Of a stretch of DNA of 5,271 nt, positions 5,231 to 5,271 are shown piece after piece (the stretch's first letter is position 1; each line of letters begins with the position of its first letter). The translations under genes and the position numbers were made by a program. The notes under the pieces were generated by a model that worked only from the letters and a program-made list of their open reading frames with translations, was not told where the DNA came from and made no database searches. The stretch is from contig CALFZE010000066.1 of NCBI GenBank assembly GCA_937952285.1, forward strand, positions 1 through 5,271, given 5' to 3'. Source of the stretch: UBA2428 sp002343545. Its GTDB lineage: Bacteria > Bdellovibrionota > UBA2428.

Positions 5231-5271
5231 CTTCGAGAGACGGTACCCGCCGTAAGGGGGGAGAGGAGCGG
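5231..5271. other. short 3' flank of pepF
   Basis: After the TAG stop come 41 bases. They contain a weak ACGG / CCGT inverted repeat with no T-tract and a purine-rich GGGGGGAGAGGAG stretch near the edge that could be a ribosome site for a next plus-strand gene. Too little is visible to decide between an operon and a terminator. Confidence 0.3.

Overview
The window looks like ordinary chromosomal DNA from a GC-rich Gram-negative bacterium. It holds four protein-coding genes and the control regions between them. The RecA sequence (MALNPEKQKALELALG N-terminus) and the presence of exported and membrane-anchored proteins suggest a bacterium of the former Deltaproteobacteria / Bdellovibrionota kind. 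This placement is an impression from RecA style and composition and was not tested. No mobile element, CRISPR array, tRNA or rRNA is visible.

Layout. (1) Positions 1-943, minus strand: the N-terminal 314 residues of an exported protein of unknown family that carries a HELGH (HExxH) zinc-protease-like motif; its 3' end lies outside the window. (2) Positions 944-1042: a short divergent intergenic region. (3) Positions 1043-1732, plus strand: a 229-residue membrane-anchored protein with HEAT-like helical repeats. (4) Positions 1733-1919: a convergent intergenic region with tandem hairpins that read as terminators for recA. (5) Positions 1920-3071, minus strand: complete recA, with a strong Shine-Dalgarno sequence and a 20-bp perfect palindrome (8-bp arms, 4-nt spacer) lying over its likely -35 box, which is a good candidate SOS (LexA-type) operator. 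(6) Positions 3072-3439: a 368-bp divergent intergenic region, more AT-rich next to recA, that also holds two mutually exclusive hairpins, one of them terminator-like on the minus strand. (7) Positions 3440-5230, plus strand: a complete M3B-family oligoendopeptidase F-like metallopeptidase.

The genes do not form an operon. Two divergent pairs (exported HExxH protein / HEAT protein, and recA / pepF) flank a convergent junction (HEAT protein / recA). recA appears monocistronic: it is followed by terminators and an opposing gene, with no recX beside it. The most interesting points are regulatory: the recA palindrome, the alternative-hairpin element upstream, and a pepF start codon with no Shine-Dalgarno sequence. 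At protein level the RecA C-terminal tail is basic and Ala/Pro/Lys/Thr-rich, unlike the acidic tail of E. coli RecA. I see no convincing evidence for a wholly new multi-gene system here.
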